From contig CAVRAR010000001.1 in the NCBI GenBank assembly GCA_963719005.1, positions 377,027 to 441,026 on the forward strand: DNA of 64,000 nt. The letters are read 5' to 3'. This document shows, in pieces, positions 37,472-48,907 of the stretch (position 1 is the stretch's first letter; every line of letters starts with the position of its first letter). Origin of the DNA: G963675935 sp963719005 (lineage in GTDB: Bacteria > Planctomycetota > Planctomycetia > Pirellulales > Thermoguttaceae). Made by a program: the position numbers and the translations under genes. The notes beneath the pieces were generated by a model. It had not been told where the DNA came from. It saw nothing but the letters and a program-made list of their open reading frames with translations, and made no database searches.

Positions 37472-37546
37472 AGGGGACAAAGGAGGTTGTCGAAGGGCGT
37501 TTCTCGACGATCTCAAGTTTTCGGCGACAACCACCTCCGTCCCCTC
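37472..37546. repeat. GGAGGTTGTCG palindromic repeat (intergenic copy)
   Basis: GGGGACAAAGGAGGTTGTCG and CGACAACCACCTCCGTCCCC form inverted arms, the same family as 25469-25542. CCCCTGGCCCCTGGCCCCTG-type units follow at about 37560-37582. Confidence 0.8.
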
Positions 37547-37587
37547 TGTCTTCTCCGCTGACCCCTGGCCCCTGGCCCCTGAACCCT

Positions 37588-37995
37588 CTATTGTTCGCCC
37601 AGCACGTCGTTCAACACGTCTTCGTTCACGTAGATCGGCAGCACCGGATTGCACGTGACCGCCACCGCGATGGCGTCGGACGGCCGGGCGTCGATCTCGA
37701 CCAATTCGCCGTCGTGCCGCACCCGCAGCCGGGCGTAATACGTATGGTCCTTCAACTCGCTAATCACCACGTCCTGAAACTCGCCGCCGAGGTTCTCGAC
37801 GACGTTGACGATCAGATCGTGCGTCAGCGGCCGTGGCGACGGATAGCCTTTCACGCGGCGGTCGATGCTCGTGGCCTCGAAGATGCCGATCAAGATGGGA
37901 AAGGTCCGCTCCCCCTCGATCTCCTTCAGGTAAATGACCTGCTGGTCGTTGACTTCGCTGATAATGATCCGGGAAAGTTCCATTGAAACTGGCAT
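37588..37995 (-). CDS. Bifunctional-nuclease (DUF151/BFN) family protein
   Basis: 135 residues. The family core is visible in VIYLKEIEGERTFPILIGIFEA (split here by its turns), RPLTHDLI, and IDARPSDAIAVAV. Members bind nucleic acid and some have nuclease activity. GGAGAAGACGGCC before the ATG at 37995 decides the start; the longer open frame is unsupported. Confidence 0.85.
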   Translation of the reverse strand: MPVSMELSRIIISEVNDQQVIYLKEIEGERTFPILIGIFEATSIDRRVKGYPSPRPLTHDLIVNVVENLGGEFQDVVISELKDHTYYARLRVRHDGELVEIDARPSDAIAVAVTCNPVLPIYVNEDVLNDVLGEQ

Positions 37996-38158
37996 GGCCG
38001 TCTTCTCCGCAAACGCGAGGAGTTCAATCCGATCGCCGCCGCTGGCCGCATATCGAGTAATTATAGGGCGGCGACGGCGTGCGTCGCCAGTGGGCCCCCG
38101 AAAACCTAGGAACGCGAACGAGGCCTTCCCCTTGTAAGTGGGATGCCAATTCGCTATC

Positions 38159-38437
38159 ATGCCACGAATGAAAGAGTATCGTTACACGGACTATTTTGAG
38201 AAAGAAGTGCTTCGGAAGCGGCCCTATTTGCGGAAGGAGTGGTGTATCCGCGTCATCGAAAACCCAATCAGGGTAGAATTGCAGGAGCAGAATCGCTATC
38301 GTTTCTGCGGCGAGATTGAAGAGGAAGAGTTGGAGGGCCGGATTCTTCGAGTCGTAACCCTTGCGGACAGGGAGACGGTAAACATCCGCCCAACCCGTCC
38401 TTGGCGGGGTCAATTACGGGAAATTGATCTGGCTTGA
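38159..38437 (+). CDS. DUF4258-like small protein
   Basis: 92 residues (or 89 from the ATG at 38168). YRYTDYFEKEVLRKRPYLRK, WCIRVIENP and a final TLADRETVNI-type strand match the small single-domain proteins often listed as DUF4258 and sometimes paired with antitoxins. No partner antitoxin is seen downstream. No strong Shine-Dalgarno. Toxin function is a possibility only. Confidence 0.6.
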   Translation: MPRMKEYRYTDYFEKEVLRKRPYLRKEWCIRVIENPIRVELQEQNRYRFCGEIEEEELEGRILRVVTLADRETVNIRPTRPWRGQLREIDLA

Positions 38438-39103
38438 AGGTGGGATATTGGGTAATGCGTGGCCTTCATGAACGCCACGCTGTTGCATCCCCCCTGCGAC
38501 AGTTTTCGCTTCCGATCACGGATCGGAACTCGCGGCGTTGGTGCGCGAGCTGCGACAAGAGGTAGCAGAACTACGCCGAGAAGTCGTCAACCTGCGGCAA
38601 CAGGTCGGCTACTGGCGGACAATGCATGCTCGGGCGGTGGAAAAGGGTGAGAAACTTCAGCGGGAACCTCCCCTCCGGGATTTGAGGATCGAGTACCGCA
38701 CCCTCCAAAAGTTCCTCCAGTCGAAGCTCAAATCGCCGTTCCATCGGCTCCTCCTTTTCTTGAAACACCTTCCAAGGAAAGGCTTACTACCAAAAGAGTT
38801 AAAACCGGTCAATCTCAAGATACAGTCAAAGTAGGAATGTGGGAATGACGGCAACTGAAATCGGCCGCAACGCTTCTGACAGTCGTATGGATTTTATCGA
38901 CGATGACGGTCGCCATCGTGCCAAGGTTTCCCTTTTTTGTCGCCATTGAGAGATGCCGAAAATAGAGCGAGACGGAGGAGGTTGTCGGAGAGCGGCGAGG
39001 GGGACAGGCACATTTTTCAGCCCTCGAAGGGCCGAAAAATGAGCCAGTCCTCGGCCTGTCGTCCCCGTTGCCCAGTCACTTTACCACTGTTTTGCTCCCC
39101 GCC
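38438..39103. other. Intergenic stretch with a possible coiled-coil gene remnant and repeats
   Basis: 666 bp. A 98-codon frame at 38538-38834 (+) begins with Glu/Arg/Leu heptads (LRQEVAELRREVVNLRQQ) followed by YWRTMHARAV, like the N-terminus of some transposases, and then degenerates; it could be an IS remnant. At 38968-39066 are pieces of the GGAGGTTGTCGG and GGGGACAGGCAC...GGCCTGTCGTCCCC repeat families. Confidence 0.5.
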
Positions 39104-40226
39104 ATGCTCCACAGAAAAGCCACCTTGACACTTGTTTCCAAAAGTTTTTGCTTGTCGGCGCTGCGTGCGAAACCGCAAGCGGCTTGTCGGCGGTTGTCGG
39201 CAAATGCACTGGCCGTCGTGTTGCTGATAGTGTCGTCCGTGATGTGCTTCCCGCATCCGGCGATTGCCAAGTCGCCCCGAGTTGCGACGAGCCATGTTGA
39301 CGTATCGCCGAGCGAACTCGACGTAGTGCCGCCGGCGGTGCGGTATTCGGCGGTGATGACCGACGTGAGTTGGTTCGACGTCGAACGCAGCCGGAACATT
39401 CCCGTGCGCATCTATTGTCCGACCAGCAATTTCGAGCGATTTCCCGTGATCGTTTTTTCGACGGGTTTGGGACGCTCGCGCGAAGACTGTGCGTATCTCG
39501 GCCGCCACTGGGCGGGATGCGGGTACGTGTCGGTTTTCGTGCAGCATCCGGGCAGCGATGAGTCGCAACGGGGGTTGCGGCCGCGAAAAGACTTGCAGCG
39601 GGCGTTTTACAACCCCAGCAATGTCCGCAACCGCCCGATGGACGTCATCTTCGTCCTCGACCGGCTCGAACAGATGGCCCGCGACGGCTCGTCGCTCGGC
39701 AGCCGACTCGATATGACGCGGATCGGCGCCGCCGGTCACGATTTCGGGGCGCAGACGGTGTTGGCCCTTGCCGGCCAGGTGTTGCCCGGGCAGCTTACCT
39801 TCCGCGAGCCGCGGGTGAAGGCCGTTCTGGCCATGAGCTCTCCTGTCCCGCTTGGGCAAGTGCCCTTGTCGACAGGCCTACGCGGGGATTTCGCTGCCGT
39901 GTCTGCACATTACCGGTACGGCCGACAACAGCATCGTCGGCACGACCCAGGCGTACCAGCGCCGGTTGCCGTTCGATCACGTTTCAGCCGCCGATCAGTT
40001 CTTGATTACGCTCAACGGAGCGGACCACATGACCTATTCGGGCCATGCTCGCCGGGCAAACGGGGCGAGCGATGCGATGTTTCAGCGATTGATCGCCGAC
40101 ACTTCAGCCGCCTTTTGGGATGCATACCTGAAGCAGAGTGGCGCGGCAAAGAACTGGCTGACCGGGGCAGGAATTAAGACCCATCTCGGCGATGCCGGGT
40201 GGGTCGAGAGGAAGCTGACTCCGTAG
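39104..40226 (+). pseudogene. Secreted alpha/beta-hydrolase (platelet-activating-factor acetylhydrolase-like), frameshifted
   Basis: About 374 residues when joined. A signal peptide (LAVVLLIVSSVMCFPHPAIA) is followed by a hydrolase domain with FPVIVFSTGLGRSRED, a catalytic-Ser region GAAGHDFGAQTVL in which the usual Ser elbow position holds Asp, and a C-terminal LHITGTADNSIVG and NGADHMTY with the expected Asp and His. The frame breaks near 39863-39871; dropping one base turns VPLSTGL into VPFRQAYAGIS, after which the family text continues. The hydrolase could be inactive as given. Confidence 0.75.
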
Positions 40227-40595
40227 AGGGGAATCAGGTGTATCTATGGTGGCTGTTCTTGCGAAGCCGCAAGCGGCTGGTTTGGCCGCGGCGATGGACC
40301 CCTGAATGGGATATTAGGTTTGTTCGGTGGCGCGTCTCGCGGCATTCTCTGAAATTGCCACCCGGCATATTATATTAGTAGTCTCGCTGGCAGAAGCGGG
40401 GTTATTGCCGTGTCCATGCGTCAGCCAAGGGCAGGGATTGCATGGTGCATCCCCTTTGCGCTAGACGTAGCGTATGATTCTGGTGGGTGTTTTATGCGTC
40501 CTCGCAGTTCTATTTGGCAAATGTGTCAGTGACTTGCCGCCGCTCGTTCTTCCGGGCAACCGGATGCGGGTAGTTCTGAAAATGGAGATTTTGCG
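40227..40595. other. Upstream region of the LEPR-XLL gene
   Basis: 369 bp without a convincing gene. It holds a small GCCGCAAGCGGC palindrome near 40270, also seen in the hydrolase leader (39174). No promoter could be assigned with confidence. Confidence 0.4.
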
Positions 40596-42925
40596 ATGTG
40601 GTTGCGAAAAGTCATCGGATCGACAAGACGTTTGCGTTCCTCCTCGGCCGCCGGGTCATGGAAGAAGACGTCCGCCGCCGGCGGGCGGCGGATAGTCTTT
40701 GAGCCGCTCGAAGATCGGCGGCTATTGAGCGTCGGAATGTTGCACCCGCAGAGCACTAGTCAAGCGGCGCTCTTGGCGAGTTCGCTGGCAGGCGAATCGA
40801 CGCCGCTTGTAGCCGCCCCGAATACCGTAGCCGCTATCGATGCCGCCGCGACGCAACTGACGATCAGCCAAGTCGTGGTTTCGCAGACGACGGGCAGAAT
40901 CAGTTGGAACGTCTCGGGTCCGAACGCGGTGGTGAGCTCGACGCTGCAGATCGACGGGGTCTTGTCGCAAGGTGTGGCCGGTCCGTTTACGGGAGCATCC
41001 GGCGGCGTGAACTTTTCCGGGCCGATGGGCCCGGTTGCGGCCGGCCTGCATGGTTTCCTCATCACGGCAATCGATTCGGCCAACAATTCCACGACCAGCA
41101 GCGGCTCATTCACCGTGACGGGACCGGCGATCAGCCAAGTCGTAGTTTCGCAAACAAAGGGCAAAATCAGTTGGAACGTCTCGGGCCCGAATGCCATCAC
41201 CTCCTCAACGTTGCAGATCGACGGGGTCTCGGTGTCGAACATCTCGGGGCCATTCTCGTCGTCGTCGGGCGTGAATTTCTCCGCTCCGCTCGGCAACCTG
41301 ACGACCGGCTCGCACGGTTTTCAAATCACGGCAACCGACGTGGCCAACAATACCGCCAGCAGCACCGGGTCGTTCAACATCAGCACGTCTGGGCCGATCA
41401 TCGCTGACGTCGTTGTCTCGCAGGCAACCGGCAAAATTACTTGGAACGTTTCCGGCCCGAACAGCGTGGCCACTTCGACGCTGCAGATCGACGGGGCGAC
41501 GGTGTCGGGCGTGGCAGGACCGTTCAATTCGTCGTCCGGCGGCGTCAATTTCTCCGCCCCGCTCGGCTCGCTGACCGTCGGGTCGCACACGTACGCGATC
41601 ACGGCCACCGACACCGCCGGCGTTACCTCGACCAGCAGCAACACGTTCAGCATCACGTTGACGACTAGTACGGGACCGGTGATCAGCCAGGTCGTGGTTT
41701 CCGAGGCGACCAACCGGGTTAGCTGGAACGCGCTAGATACAAACACCGTGGTGAGTTCGACGCTTACCATCGACGGGACGGCGATACCCGACGTATTGGG
41801 GCCATTCACGGCGCCGTCCGGTGTAAACTTCTCCGGGCCGCTCGGCGCCTGGCGGACGGCACACATACGCTCACCATCACGGCAACCGATAGCGCCAAGG
41901 TCACTTCGACGTTTAGCGAAACGTTCACTACCGGCACGTCTACCGGCCCCGGCCCGACGATCAGCGGCGTGGTGGTTTCGCCGACGGCGGACACGATCAC
42001 TTGGAACGCCACCGATCCGGACGGCGTCCAAGGATCGACGCTGACAATCGAGGGCAATCCGGTGACGGTCCACGGTCCCGTCGGGACGCCGACCAGTGCA
42101 GACTTTTCGGCGTCGCTCGGTCTGCTCAACCCGGGGCTCTATGCCTACACGATCACGGCAACCAACACGCTAAACGAAGTCTCGACCCTTTCCGCCACCT
42201 TCACGCTGGACCAGAAGACAAACGTGGGACCGGCGATCAGCGGTGTGGTAGTGTCGGAATCGAAGGCCAGGATCAGTTGGAACGCCCTCGACCCAAGCGG
42301 CGTGCCAGACTCCACGCTAGCGATCGACGGCGTGCCGGTGTCGAACGTTTCCGGACCGTTTACGGCCGCGTCCGGCGTGAACTTCTCCGCGCCGCTCGAT
42401 TCGCTGCTAGCCGGCCCGCACACCTACTCGATCACCGCGTTCAGCAACATCGACGGCGAATCGACGATCAGCGGCGCCTTCAATTTGTCGGGCACAACGA
42501 CGTTTGATCCGATGATCAGCCAGGTCGTGGTTTCGCAGGCGAGAGGCAGGATTAGCTGGAACGTCTTCGACCCCAACGGGGTTACCGGCACCACGCTTCA
42601 GATCGACGGTGCAACGGTGGCGAACATCGCCGGCCCCTTCACCGCGGCGTCGGGCGTGAACTTCTCGGCGGCGTTGGGTTCGCTCGCGATCGGCAGTCAC
42701 AGCTACCGGATCACCGCGACCGATGCGCTCGGCAGGCAATCGCTGGTGCTGGCGAATTTCAGCTTGACTGCCGCGACCACCGCCGCAGCCGGCGCCACGC
42801 AGAACTCCGTGTTTTCCAGTATAGGCGACTCGACTGTGGCCAATTCGGCAAAGGTGGCCTGGATGTTCGATCTGGGGGGCCTGGCGGATAGCCCGTCCTC
42901 CGTCTCGACGGGAAACCTGGTTTAG
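40596..42925 (+). CDS. LEPR-XLL secreted protein with seven Ig-like repeats, frameshifted
   Basis: About 775 residues when joined. The N-terminus holds the planctomycete motif FEPLEDRRLLS (about 35-45), known at the start of very large cell-surface proteins. Seven repeats of roughly 95 residues follow, each starting ISQVVVSQ...ISWNV and containing STLQIDG, GPF and VNFS; they look like beta-sandwich domains. The frame breaks at GGCGCCTGG near 41845-41852, and restoring one base gives LADGTHTLTITAT. The C-terminus is short and lacks a PEP-CTERM motif. It is probably exported to the cell surface. The start at ATG 40596 comes 18 bp after AATGGAG. Confidence 0.8.
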
Positions 42926-43241
42926 AAGACGGCCAACGCCATCGAGTGTCAGATTGTCAATGTCGTGGAAGACAACCGGGAGCCAACGGCTCCCGGAGGC
43001 TGCGTCGTCAACTGTCGCCCTCCGCGAGTTGTTAGCCCCCGGCTATTCCACGCATGACTCGTGAGTGTCATAGGCGTCAAGAAAAGCTACGGTTGCGCGA
43101 CGGAAGCTCTTTGAGTTCGCGTTTGCACCGAGCCCGCGTTGTGGCCAAATCCTCGTCTTGCGACGTCTTCGCCGTTAGACTACTCTTAACCGAGTGAGGC
43201 AGCGTTTCATCCGACTCCAGCACAGTTTCGGAGGACCGACC
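42926..43241. other. Intergenic region with a hairpin
   Basis: 316 bp between two plus-strand genes. Apart from the 9-bp-stem hairpin at 42976-42996 I see no gene, promoter or operator that can be supported. Confidence 0.4.
42976..42996. terminator. Hairpin after the LEPR-XLL gene
   Basis: CCGGGAGCC-aac-GGCTCCCGG, a perfect 9-bp stem 50 bp past the stop. It has no U-run, so it is a repeat or a partial terminator. Confidence 0.45.
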
Positions 43242-44373
43242 GTGGCAAGGATCGTCTCCTTTGTGGCGCTGGTCGTCATCTTGGTGGTGATCGGCGGCCT
43301 GTTCCTGCAAGTGATGGCCGGCTTCTTGCTGCCGTTGTTCCTGGCGCTTCTGCTGGTGCTGATGTTCGGGCCGCTGCACCGCTGGTTTACGCGGAAGTGC
43401 GGGCGGCACGATCGGATCGCCGCGGTGCTGACCACCGGCTCGATCCTGGCGCTGGTGCTCGTTCCGTTGCTGCTCTTGTTGGCCGGGGCGGGCTGCGAGG
43501 CGCAGAACATTTACCGCGCCGCGTTGAACAACCCGGAATGGGGCGATCCAACCGCAACGAGCGATGCCACAGATAAGACGCCGGCCCCCGCCGACCTCTC
43601 CTCCCTGGTCACCCGCGGCACTGAAGAACTCGTCAAGCTCAGCCGCCGCGTCGGAATGCCGTTGGAGCAGGAAGACGTGAAAACCAATCTCGACAACGCG
43701 GCGAAGCAGTTCGTGGCCCCGCTCGCGTTGCGAACCACGCAATTCCTTGGGCAGGCTCTTCTCGGTCTGCTGGTGATGGTCCTCGGCGTCTACTATTTCT
43801 TCGCCGACGGCCCGGCGATGATCCAAACGCTCTTGCGTCTTTCGCCGCTGGAACCCAGCCGCACGCGGGAGTTGATCGACCAATTCGACAGCGTGACCCG
43901 GGCCGTGGTGACGGCCACGCTCGTGTCGGCAATCGTTCAGGGACTGCTGATCGGGCTGGGGTTCTACGTGGCCGGCATCGGCTCGATATTCTTGCTTACG
44001 GCCTTGGCAATGCTGCTGACGCTGGTGCCGTTCGTGGGTTCGGCCATCGTCTACGTACCGGTGTGCCTGTGGCAGTTCGCGCGTGGAAGGCCGCACGACG
44101 ACGGCAGTGGTTCTGGCGGCCTATTGCCTTACGATTGCGGTGACGATCGATAACGTCGTCAAGCCGTGGGTGCTGCACGGCCGATCGAATCTTCACCCGC
44201 TATTGGCACTGCTTAGCGTCTTGGGCGGGGTTCGAGCCCTCGGGCCGATCGGCATTCTCGTCGGGCCGATGGTCGTCGCCTTCTTGCAGACACTCCTGAA
44301 CATGGTCCATTCGGAGTTAAAGAGCATCACGCGGCCGAAAGCGGAAATGCCAACCGCTCACGTTCCTCCGTAG
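43242..44373 (+). CDS. AI-2E family membrane transporter, frameshifted
   Basis: About 376 residues when joined, eight helices. Typical are GFLLPLFLALLLVLMFGPLH, a soluble insertion (about 90-150), LGVYYFFADGP and the C-terminal VTIDNVVKPWVLHG followed by LLALLSVLGGVRALGPIGI (split at family positions). The family includes AI-2 exporters and Na+/H+ antiporters; substrate unknown. The frame breaks near 44078-44084, where dropping one C turns FARGRPHD into FAVEGRTTTAVV. The GTG start at 43242 is preceded by GGAGGACCGACC. Confidence 0.85.
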
Positions 44374-44406
44374 GCGCGGCGTCTCGTCGCGGTGCGAAAG
44401 GCAGGG

Positions 44407-44907
44407 CTACGAGCGCGGCGCGAACGAGCCGGGCGGACCGGCCGGGGCGGGCGGGCCGGGGGATTTGGCCCGGTAGTAGATGCGCCATTCAGTGACGTCC
44501 TGATAGTTCGTCGTCTGCCGGCTCTTCTCTTCCGTCTTGCCCAAGGGGACGGCGACGCCCGCGAAGGCGCCCGATCCGTGCTCGCTGTTGCCATCCTTGT
44601 TGATCTCGGTTTTGCCGCCGCCGAGGTTCAGTGTGGGGCTTGGGGTGGTTTCGGTTTCGGTGTGCGTGTGGGCCACCTGTCCGACCACCGCCTCTTCTTC
44701 GCCAACCACCTCATAGCCGTTCGGGCATTTTTGGCGGATGAGGGCCTCGGCATGATCGCGGTAGTAGGTGGGCCAGCAGTTGGTGTTCGACGGCATGGCA
44801 ACCACCCCGGAGCCCTGATCGGTCTTGACGTACCGGGCGTTTGCGCACCCAGTCAGAGCTGACAATCCGATTGAAGCCACAAGAAGGAAGGCGTTCTGCC
44901 GGCGCAT
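44407..44907 (-). CDS. Hypothetical lipoprotein
   Basis: 166 residues. A lipobox LSALTGC ends the signal peptide (Cys21). The mature part has NCWPTYYRDHAEALIRQKCP, with two Cys possibly bridged, then low-complexity Thr/Pro/Gly and a WRIYYRAKSP tail. Family not recognised. Probably outer-membrane or periplasmic. Confidence 0.65.
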   Translation of the reverse strand: MRRQNAFLLVASIGLSALTGCANARYVKTDQGSGVVAMPSNTNCWPTYYRDHAEALIRQKCPNGYEVVGEEEAVVGQVAHTHTETETTPSPTLNLGGGKTEINKDGNSEHGSGAFAGVAVPLGKTEEKSRQTTNYQDVTEWRIYYRAKSPGPPAPAGPPGSFAPRS

Positions 44908-45168
44908 AAGCTGTCCCCTGTGTTTGCGATTGCCCTATTTCTGGATGAGAGTGCCGGCTTTTACGGCAAATGCCGGACTGCGTCAACGCCAATCCCAGGC
45001 AATTCCGTAGCCGATAGGCGTCGGCCGGAAAGCCGGGGTACCGCTTGGCAGGGCGAAAAGGCGTGGTAGAATTGGCAAGACACGTCGTGGATCGCCGCTC
45101 AACGGTCCTGACGGCGCGTGTGGGCCGAATGACGTAACTCATCCGGCTGCATCAGCTTGCGACGTTTC

Positions 45169-45242
45169 GGGCGCATAGCTCAGTTGGTTAGAGCGCGTCC
45201 CTGATAAGGACGAGGTCTGGAGTTCGAGTCTCCGTGCGCCCA
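45169..45242 (+). tRNA. tRNA-Ile (GAU)
   Basis: 74 nt. The acceptor GGGCGCA pairs with TGCGCCC, discriminator A45242; D-arm AGCTCAGTTGGTTAGAGC; anticodon GAT at 45203-45205; T-loop GTTCGAGTC. CCA is not encoded. It stands alone, not in an rRNA operon. Confidence 0.97.
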
Positions 45243-45248
45243 CTCATA

Positions 45249-45285
45249 AAGCCCGTCGTAGCAACGGCTTACGGCGGGCTTTTTT
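45249..45285 (+). terminator. Rho-independent terminator of tRNA-Ile
   Basis: AAGCCCGtcgt...aCGGCGGGCTT stem followed by TTTTTT, 7 bp after the tRNA. Confidence 0.85.
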
Positions 45286-45347
45286 CTCACTGTCCGCTCG
45301 GTTCGCATTCTTGGCACCGTCTCGCGAATGTGCGATAATGCCAGCCC

Positions 45348-48300
45348 ATGATGACCAGTCCGTGCTACGGAGAGCCGATCTCGCCGCAACCGGCGGGCGA
45401 GCCCTTGACGTTCGCCGCGTTGCAACACGCCGTTTGGGCCGCTAATCCGGAGGCTTTTCTCGTCCTTCCACGCATTCTGCGAAGGGTAATCAAGCAGGAC
45501 CGGCGGTTGACGGGCTTCGGCTTGAAAGTGCCACACCGCAAGAGCTACTTGATCGCCCGTGCGCCGCTGCTCGAGATCATCGAGAAAGCCGACTTGGGAG
45601 TGGACGAAGACTTCGCACTGCCCGAAAATATCCTTCTGCTGACGCGGCCCGGGCCGCAAGATTTCTTCGATTGGCCCGCCGAGCGTCTGCTGATCCGTTG
45701 CTGGCGGCTGGTGTTTCACGCTCGCGTGCATGGGGCGTTGGACGCGAAGACGGCGGCGGGCGAACTGACGCCCGCGGCCGTCCGCCGACGGATTCACGAG
45801 ATCGGCGAGGCCGCATTCGACGAGATCCGCACGGTTCTCGGGCAGGAGGATCTGCTGCTGCCGCCGCGCTCGGACGAATCGACGTACGTGGAGTTCGTGG
45901 CGACGTACCTGGAACTGCGGCGTTTCGCGGCGAGTGTCCTGCCTCGCTATTTTCCCGCTTTGCAAGACTTGGAAGCGATCGATGAGCTGATTCGCCGCGA
46001 CGTGGATGCCGACGTTCTCTTTCGCGCAACCCGTCCGGCCGGCGCGCCCGATCCGACGGACTCGTGCGAATTGGACCAGTGGGCGGGCATTTCAACCGAG
46101 CCGCGATTGTCGGCGGCGACCGCCCCGGCTGCGGAGATCGCCTCCGAGACCAAATATCGCGTGTTGATGCGGGCGTCGCAGCGTCCGGCATCGCTGGGAA
46201 ACGTGGTTCGAGCGGCGATCTATCATGCGCGGGCGGAGCGGTGTGCACCGCCGCAGTTCGCGGCGCGCGTTCGATCGGCCGTCAAGATGGACGTCGATCA
46301 CCTGATCGGCCGTCTGCAGTCGGCGCTGGAGATCGAAGAGACCAGCCCGCAGCCGTGGCAGGAGTCGCTGTTCGCGCTGGTGAGCCAGACGCCGCGCGGC
46401 ATCTGGACGGTCGAGGCCCGATTGCTTTACGACTTGCAGAAAGTCTGCGTCGACCACGAGCGCGACATTTACACGGTCGATCTGGTGGAATGGGCGTTGT
46501 CGTGGGGGCGGCGTCCGATCAAGCGGCATCTGCCCAGCCAGCGCGACGTGCTGATGTTGAAGCACTTGCGCAGCGCGGCGCGGCGATTGGCGGCTGTGCG
46601 AATTTCCGACGATCAGCGCCGCCAGCTTGCCCTGCTGGTGCACGATGCGATAGCGCGGGTCGAATCGCGGTTGCGTCAAGAGCTTCGCCCGAAGATCGCC
46701 GCCGCGCTCGATGAGGTGGGACTGACGGCCCAAAACCTGCCCGAGCGAGTAGCGCGAAAAAAGCTGGTCGAGGAGCTGCTGGATCAGATCTGCGAGCGCG
46801 GTTTTCTGTCGATGGGCGATCTGCGGGACGCCATCTCTCGCAACAACTTGAAATTGCCCGATATTTCCGGCGTTTCTGGACTTTCGCGCATGGCGACCAG
46901 TTGCTTCGGGCCGACCGCAAACTGGCGCTGGCGCTCGACGGCGTCTATCGGCGCGGCGAGGTCTATCTGCGATGGATGCAGCGTTTGAGTTCGTTGGGAT
47001 TCGGCACGCGCATCGGCCGCTTCTTGACTCGTTTCGCCGTGGTGCCTTATGGCGGGGCCTTCGTGACGGTGGCCTTCGTGCATGAGGCGTGGGAGATCAT
47101 CACCCGCGCGAAAAGAGCGGAGAAATTCCACCTGCCCTGGCCGGGAGTGATGTTGCCGTTGGGGCTGTTTCTGATGTTTCTGGTCAACTCGGCGACGTTC
47201 CGTCGGGCCCTCGGCGGCTTCTTCAAAGCGTCTTTCCAAGTTCTCCATGCGGTGATTGTCGAGCCCATCCGTTGGATCGTCCAATCTCCTTGGTTGCAAC
47301 GAATTGTCCACAGCCGAAGCTTCACGCTGCTGTTTCGCTTCATCATCAAGCCGTTGCTGTGGACCGGAATCTTCTGGTGCGTTTCGCCGCGGGAGTACTG
47401 GCGGACCAATCCGGTCGGCGCAAGTGCAATAATTTTTCTTGGTGTCAATCTGCTCTTGAATTCGCGGATCGGACGCACCGCCGAGGAACTCGTCGTCGAT
47501 GAGCTCGTGCAAGGCTGGCGCCGCTTCGGCCTGCGTCTGATTACCGGCATATTCTGGTTCATCGTCGACGTGTTTCGGCGATTCGTGCAGACTGTCGAAC
47601 GCCTGATGTACAGCGTCGACGAATGGCTTCGCTTCAGGACCGGCGACCGTCGCGCCTCGTTGATCGCGAAGGCCGCTTTGGGATTTTTCTGGTTCTTCGT
47701 GGCCTACGTGCTGCGATTCGCCGTGAACGTACTGATCGAGCCGCAGATCAACCCGATCAAGCACTTCCCGGTCGTCACCGTCGGCCACAAGCTGCTGCTC
47801 GGCTTCTATAAACCGTCTGCCGACCTGCTCGAAGTGAGCCTGGGTTGGACGCCTTTTCAGGCATGGATCGTTGCCGGCGGCACGATCTGGTGCATTCCGG
47901 GTATTTTCGGCTTCCTCGTCTGGGAGTTGAAAGAGAACTGGCGGCTATATGCCGCCAACCGGCGGCGCGATTTGTCGCCGGTCAAGATCGGTTCGCACGG
48001 CGAAACCATGGCCCGGCTGCTGAAGCCGGGTTTCCATTCCGGCACCCTGCCCAAACGCTTCGCAAAACTCCGCCACGCCGAACGTCACGCCCGAGCCGGC
48101 GGAAACTGGCGAGCCGTGCACAAGCACTTGCGGGCGATTCAGCATATCGAGCTGTCGATCCGCCGCTTCGTCGAACGGGAATTGCTCGAACTGTTCAGCG
48201 AAAGCAAATGCTGGCAAGCCCTGCCGGTCACTCTCGAACGGGTTCGGCTGGGCACGAATGTCGTGCAATTGTCGCTGGCGTGCCCGGGAATGGCGGGCGG

Positions 48301-48764
48301 AGCCTTGCAGGTGGCGATCGATTCGCAGTCGGGCTGGCTCGTGGCCGGCGCGATCGGCCCCAGTTGGGTCGACCGGCTGATGCCGCATCAACGCCAGGTG
48401 CTCGTCACCGCGGTGCTCGGCCTCTATAAAGCCGCGGGAGTTGACCTGGTTCGTCAGCAGATCGACAGTGAATTTTCGTCGCCCGTGCCGTGGTACGACG
48501 TTTCGCCCAAAGGGTTGGTCGTTTGGCCCGACGACCAGCGCGAAGTGGAGGTGTTTTACGATCTTCACGAAGCCCCTTGGGTCGCTCCGCAGGCCGTTCG
48601 TCGGGCTGTCGCGGCGGCGATTGCCCACCGTCGAGCGTTGGCGGTTGGTTTTTGCAGCGGTTCCGATCGAGTGGGACCGTTGGGTCGAAGTATGGAATGA
48701 GGACGTAGCCGGCCAAGGCCACCCGCGCGATGCGATCGTTCCGGTGCGCGTGTTGCCGTCGTAA
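45348..48764 (+). CDS. Giant conserved membrane protein, broken by two frameshifts
   Basis: About 1138 residues when joined. The N-terminal soluble half (LPRILRRVIKQDRRLTGFGL, LLTRPGPQDFFDWPAERLL) is helical and Arg/Leu-rich. The C-terminal half has about seven helices (for example LPLGLFLMFLVNSATF, LGFFWFFVAYVLRFAVN, WIVAGGTIWCIPGIFGFLVW) and a soluble tail. The frame shifts near 46876-46890 (to LLRADRKLALALDGVY) and near 48641-48648 (one extra G; then LVFAAVPIEWDRW). It ends PVRVLPS at 48764. The family seems planctomycete-restricted and of unknown function. No neighbour explains it. Confidence 0.8.
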
Positions 48765-48794
48765 GGAGCCGTAACAAAGTAAATTGGCCGATTG

Positions 48795-48854
48795 TTGTAG
48801 GGTGGATTTCAATCCGCCCAACGTTTGCTAGGCGGACTAAGGTCCACCCCACGA
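48795..48854. repeat. GGTGGATTTCAATCCGCC repeat, copy 2
   Basis: GGTGGATTTCAATCCGCC then AGGCGGACTAAGGTCCACCC, related to 4619-4706. Confidence 0.75.
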
Positions 48855-48907
48855 TGAAATGCGCATCCTCTGTCGCGGGACCATGTAATACCTCAAGGAG
48901 TCTTTCG

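Noticed and set aside
38538..38834. 98-codon frame as a full gene
   Set aside because: The coiled-coil start decays into text without motifs, and no clear start site exists. Kept only as a possible remnant.
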